From Bacteroidia bacterium (GTDB taxonomy: Bacteria > Bacteroidota > Bacteroidia > J057): a DNA stretch of 64,000 nucleotides. The DNA lies in contig JAIBAH010000008.1 of NCBI GenBank assembly GCA_019695295.1, positions 23,275 through 87,274 on the forward strand, given 5' to 3'. The notes under the pieces are model-generated. The model was not told the DNA's origin. It worked only from the letters and a program-made list of their open reading frames with translations, and did no database searches. The position numbers and the translations under genes were made by a program. This document shows positions 63,089 through 64,000 of the stretch, one piece after another; position 1 is the first letter of the stretch, and each line of letters starts with the position of its first letter.

Positions 63089-63928
63089 ATGACTAAAATT
63101 TATTCTATTGCTTTATGCATATTTTTTATATTGTCTCAGGTAGCCTATGCAGGCGGCCCTTGGGCTTCCGGCAAAGGAAGAGGTTATAGTCAGCTGGGGA
63201 TTAGTCTGAATACCTACGACAAACTGCTGAGCTCAAGTTCCCGCCTGGACAGAACAGTAACGGATAATACCCTTCAATTATATGCAGAATATGGATTGAC
63301 AGATAAATGGACCTTAACGGGAGTATTGCCCTATAAATTTCTTTCAACCGGAAAATCCCTTCTGGATCCCAATACTCCTCAGGTTACTCTCCCTTCCGGC
63401 AATCTGGCCGGGTTCGGAAATATCTCTCTGGCTGCAAAATATACTTTTTATCAGAAAGGCATTCATTTTGCCGGACAGCTTTTAACAGAGGCCCCCAATT
63501 ACAGCATTAATAATGAAGCCGGACTCCGTACAGGATACAATAGTTTTGTGGTTTGTCCTTCTTTACTCTTAGGTACAGGGACAAAGCGTTTTTATGGATT
63601 TGCCAATCTGGGCTATGCCCTCCGCTCCGGTGGATACAGTGAAGAAATACGGTCTGACCTTGAATTAGGGTTTTCTCCCTTTAAAAGATTCTGGACCGCA
63701 CTTGCCTTCAACAATAAAAACTCCTTAAAAAACGGAAACGTTGTGGAAGGAAATATTGCCAAAACTGCCTTGTATATCAATAATCAGAGCTATAATGCAT
63801 GGGGAGTAAAACTATCCTACGGATTCAATGAGAGTTTCGGGTTAAACGTAAGTGTTTATGGCGCCTTTAGCGGACAGAATGTTGCCGCTGCTCCTACTTT
63901 TAACAGCAGTATTTATTATAAGTGGTAA
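63089..63928 (+). CDS. Outer-membrane beta-barrel protein
   Basis: A 279-residue protein. Start at 63089 (MTKIYSIALCIFFILSQVAYAGG) gives a standard signal peptide; a promoter box overlaps the earlier TTG. The mature chain is an antiparallel barrel of 12-14 strands (LQLYAEYGLTDKWTLTGVLPYKF, FGNISLAAKYTFYQ, KRFYGFANLGYALR) and ends in an aromatic (SIYYKW). It resembles the transporter-like barrels placed with the phenol-degradation MetA family; no ligand can be named. It ends 72 bases before the window edge, and nothing follows in the window. Confidence 0.83.
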   Translation: MTKIYSIALCIFFILSQVAYAGGPWASGKGRGYSQLGISLNTYDKLLSSSSRLDRTVTDNTLQLYAEYGLTDKWTLTGVLPYKFLSTGKSLLDPNTPQVTLPSGNLAGFGNISLAAKYTFYQKGIHFAGQLLTEAPNYSINNEAGLRTGYNSFVVCPSLLLGTGTKRFYGFANLGYALRSGGYSEEIRSDLELGFSPFKRFWTALAFNNKNSLKNGNVVEGNIAKTALYINNQSYNAWGVKLSYGFNESFGLNVSVYGAFSGQNVAAAPTFNSSIYYKW

Positions 63929-64000
63929 ATCCTTACTGTAGGAAAGTACTAAGTAAACAAAAGGTGAAAGCCTGTTTTCAAACTATTTTCGGATTCTATT

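Overview
The window reads as a chromosomal segment of a Bacteroidota bacterium, probably Cytophagales- or Chitinophagales-like. The evidence is a fused MurF-alanine racemase, several secreted proteins ending in type IX secretion (T9SS) type A sorting domains, a TonB-dependent receptor with a carboxypeptidase-regulatory N-terminus, and about twenty upstream boxes matching the Bacteroidota -7 promoter element TAnnTTTG. Most gene starts lack a clear Shine-Dalgarno, as is usual in this phylum. No rRNA, tRNA, CRISPR array, transposase, integrase or phage gene is visible.

Layout. 1-6.2 kb: a truncated surface protein, a VWA lipoprotein, an MBL hydrolase and a TonB receptor. 6.2-15.9 kb: mostly accessory envelope genes, including an unknown secreted protein, an LTxxQ-like protein, two paralogous lipoproteins behind a TfoX-domain gene, a LysM-caspase fusion, an 830-base gene-poor stretch with paired direct repeats, a DRxED heptad-repeat protein, a SOUL protein and a flavin monooxygenase. 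16-24.5 kb: housekeeping genes (rsmA, UPF0173 hydrolase, patatin, radC, GT4, murF/alr). 24.8-29.2 kb: an arsenic operon (ACR3, CX5R phosphatase/arsenate-reductase-like protein, unknown lipoprotein), GNAT plus two DUF1801 genes, and fructose-6-phosphate aldolase. 29.4-35.2 kb: a 1930-residue SdrD-like repeat protein. 35.7-48.4 kb: a thioredoxin-like protein, a tsaD operon, a phasin-like protein, an ECF sigma factor, pcm with a polyprenol-phosphate glycosyltransferase, rnz, an extremely acidic small protein, a STAS protein, aroB, gcvH, a beta-barrel and a DUF3829 protein. 48.6-64 kb: PBP1A, two surface proteins, a membrane-anchored subtilase, tatC-rpiB, a PKD/T9SS protein, an SH3/RlpA-like protein, a PhoD phosphatase and a beta-barrel.

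How the genes fit together. Two themes dominate. One is envelope building and surface display: PBP1A, MurF-Alr, GT4, the polyprenol-phosphate glycosyltransferase, TatC, T9SS cargo, lipoproteins and barrels. The other is scattered housekeeping. No T9SS machinery genes lie here, so the cargo must use components encoded elsewhere. Convergent genes are often separated by strong hairpin terminators working in both directions. I found no convincing new multi-gene system. The most unusual items are the LysM-caspase fusion, the 80-residue polyacidic protein, the heptad-repeat protein, the third gene of the arsenic operon, and the repeat arrangements at 6.0-6.15 kb and 12.26-12.42 kb. Starts were moved inward from the longest reading frame wherever a signal peptide, family alignment or promoter box required it.
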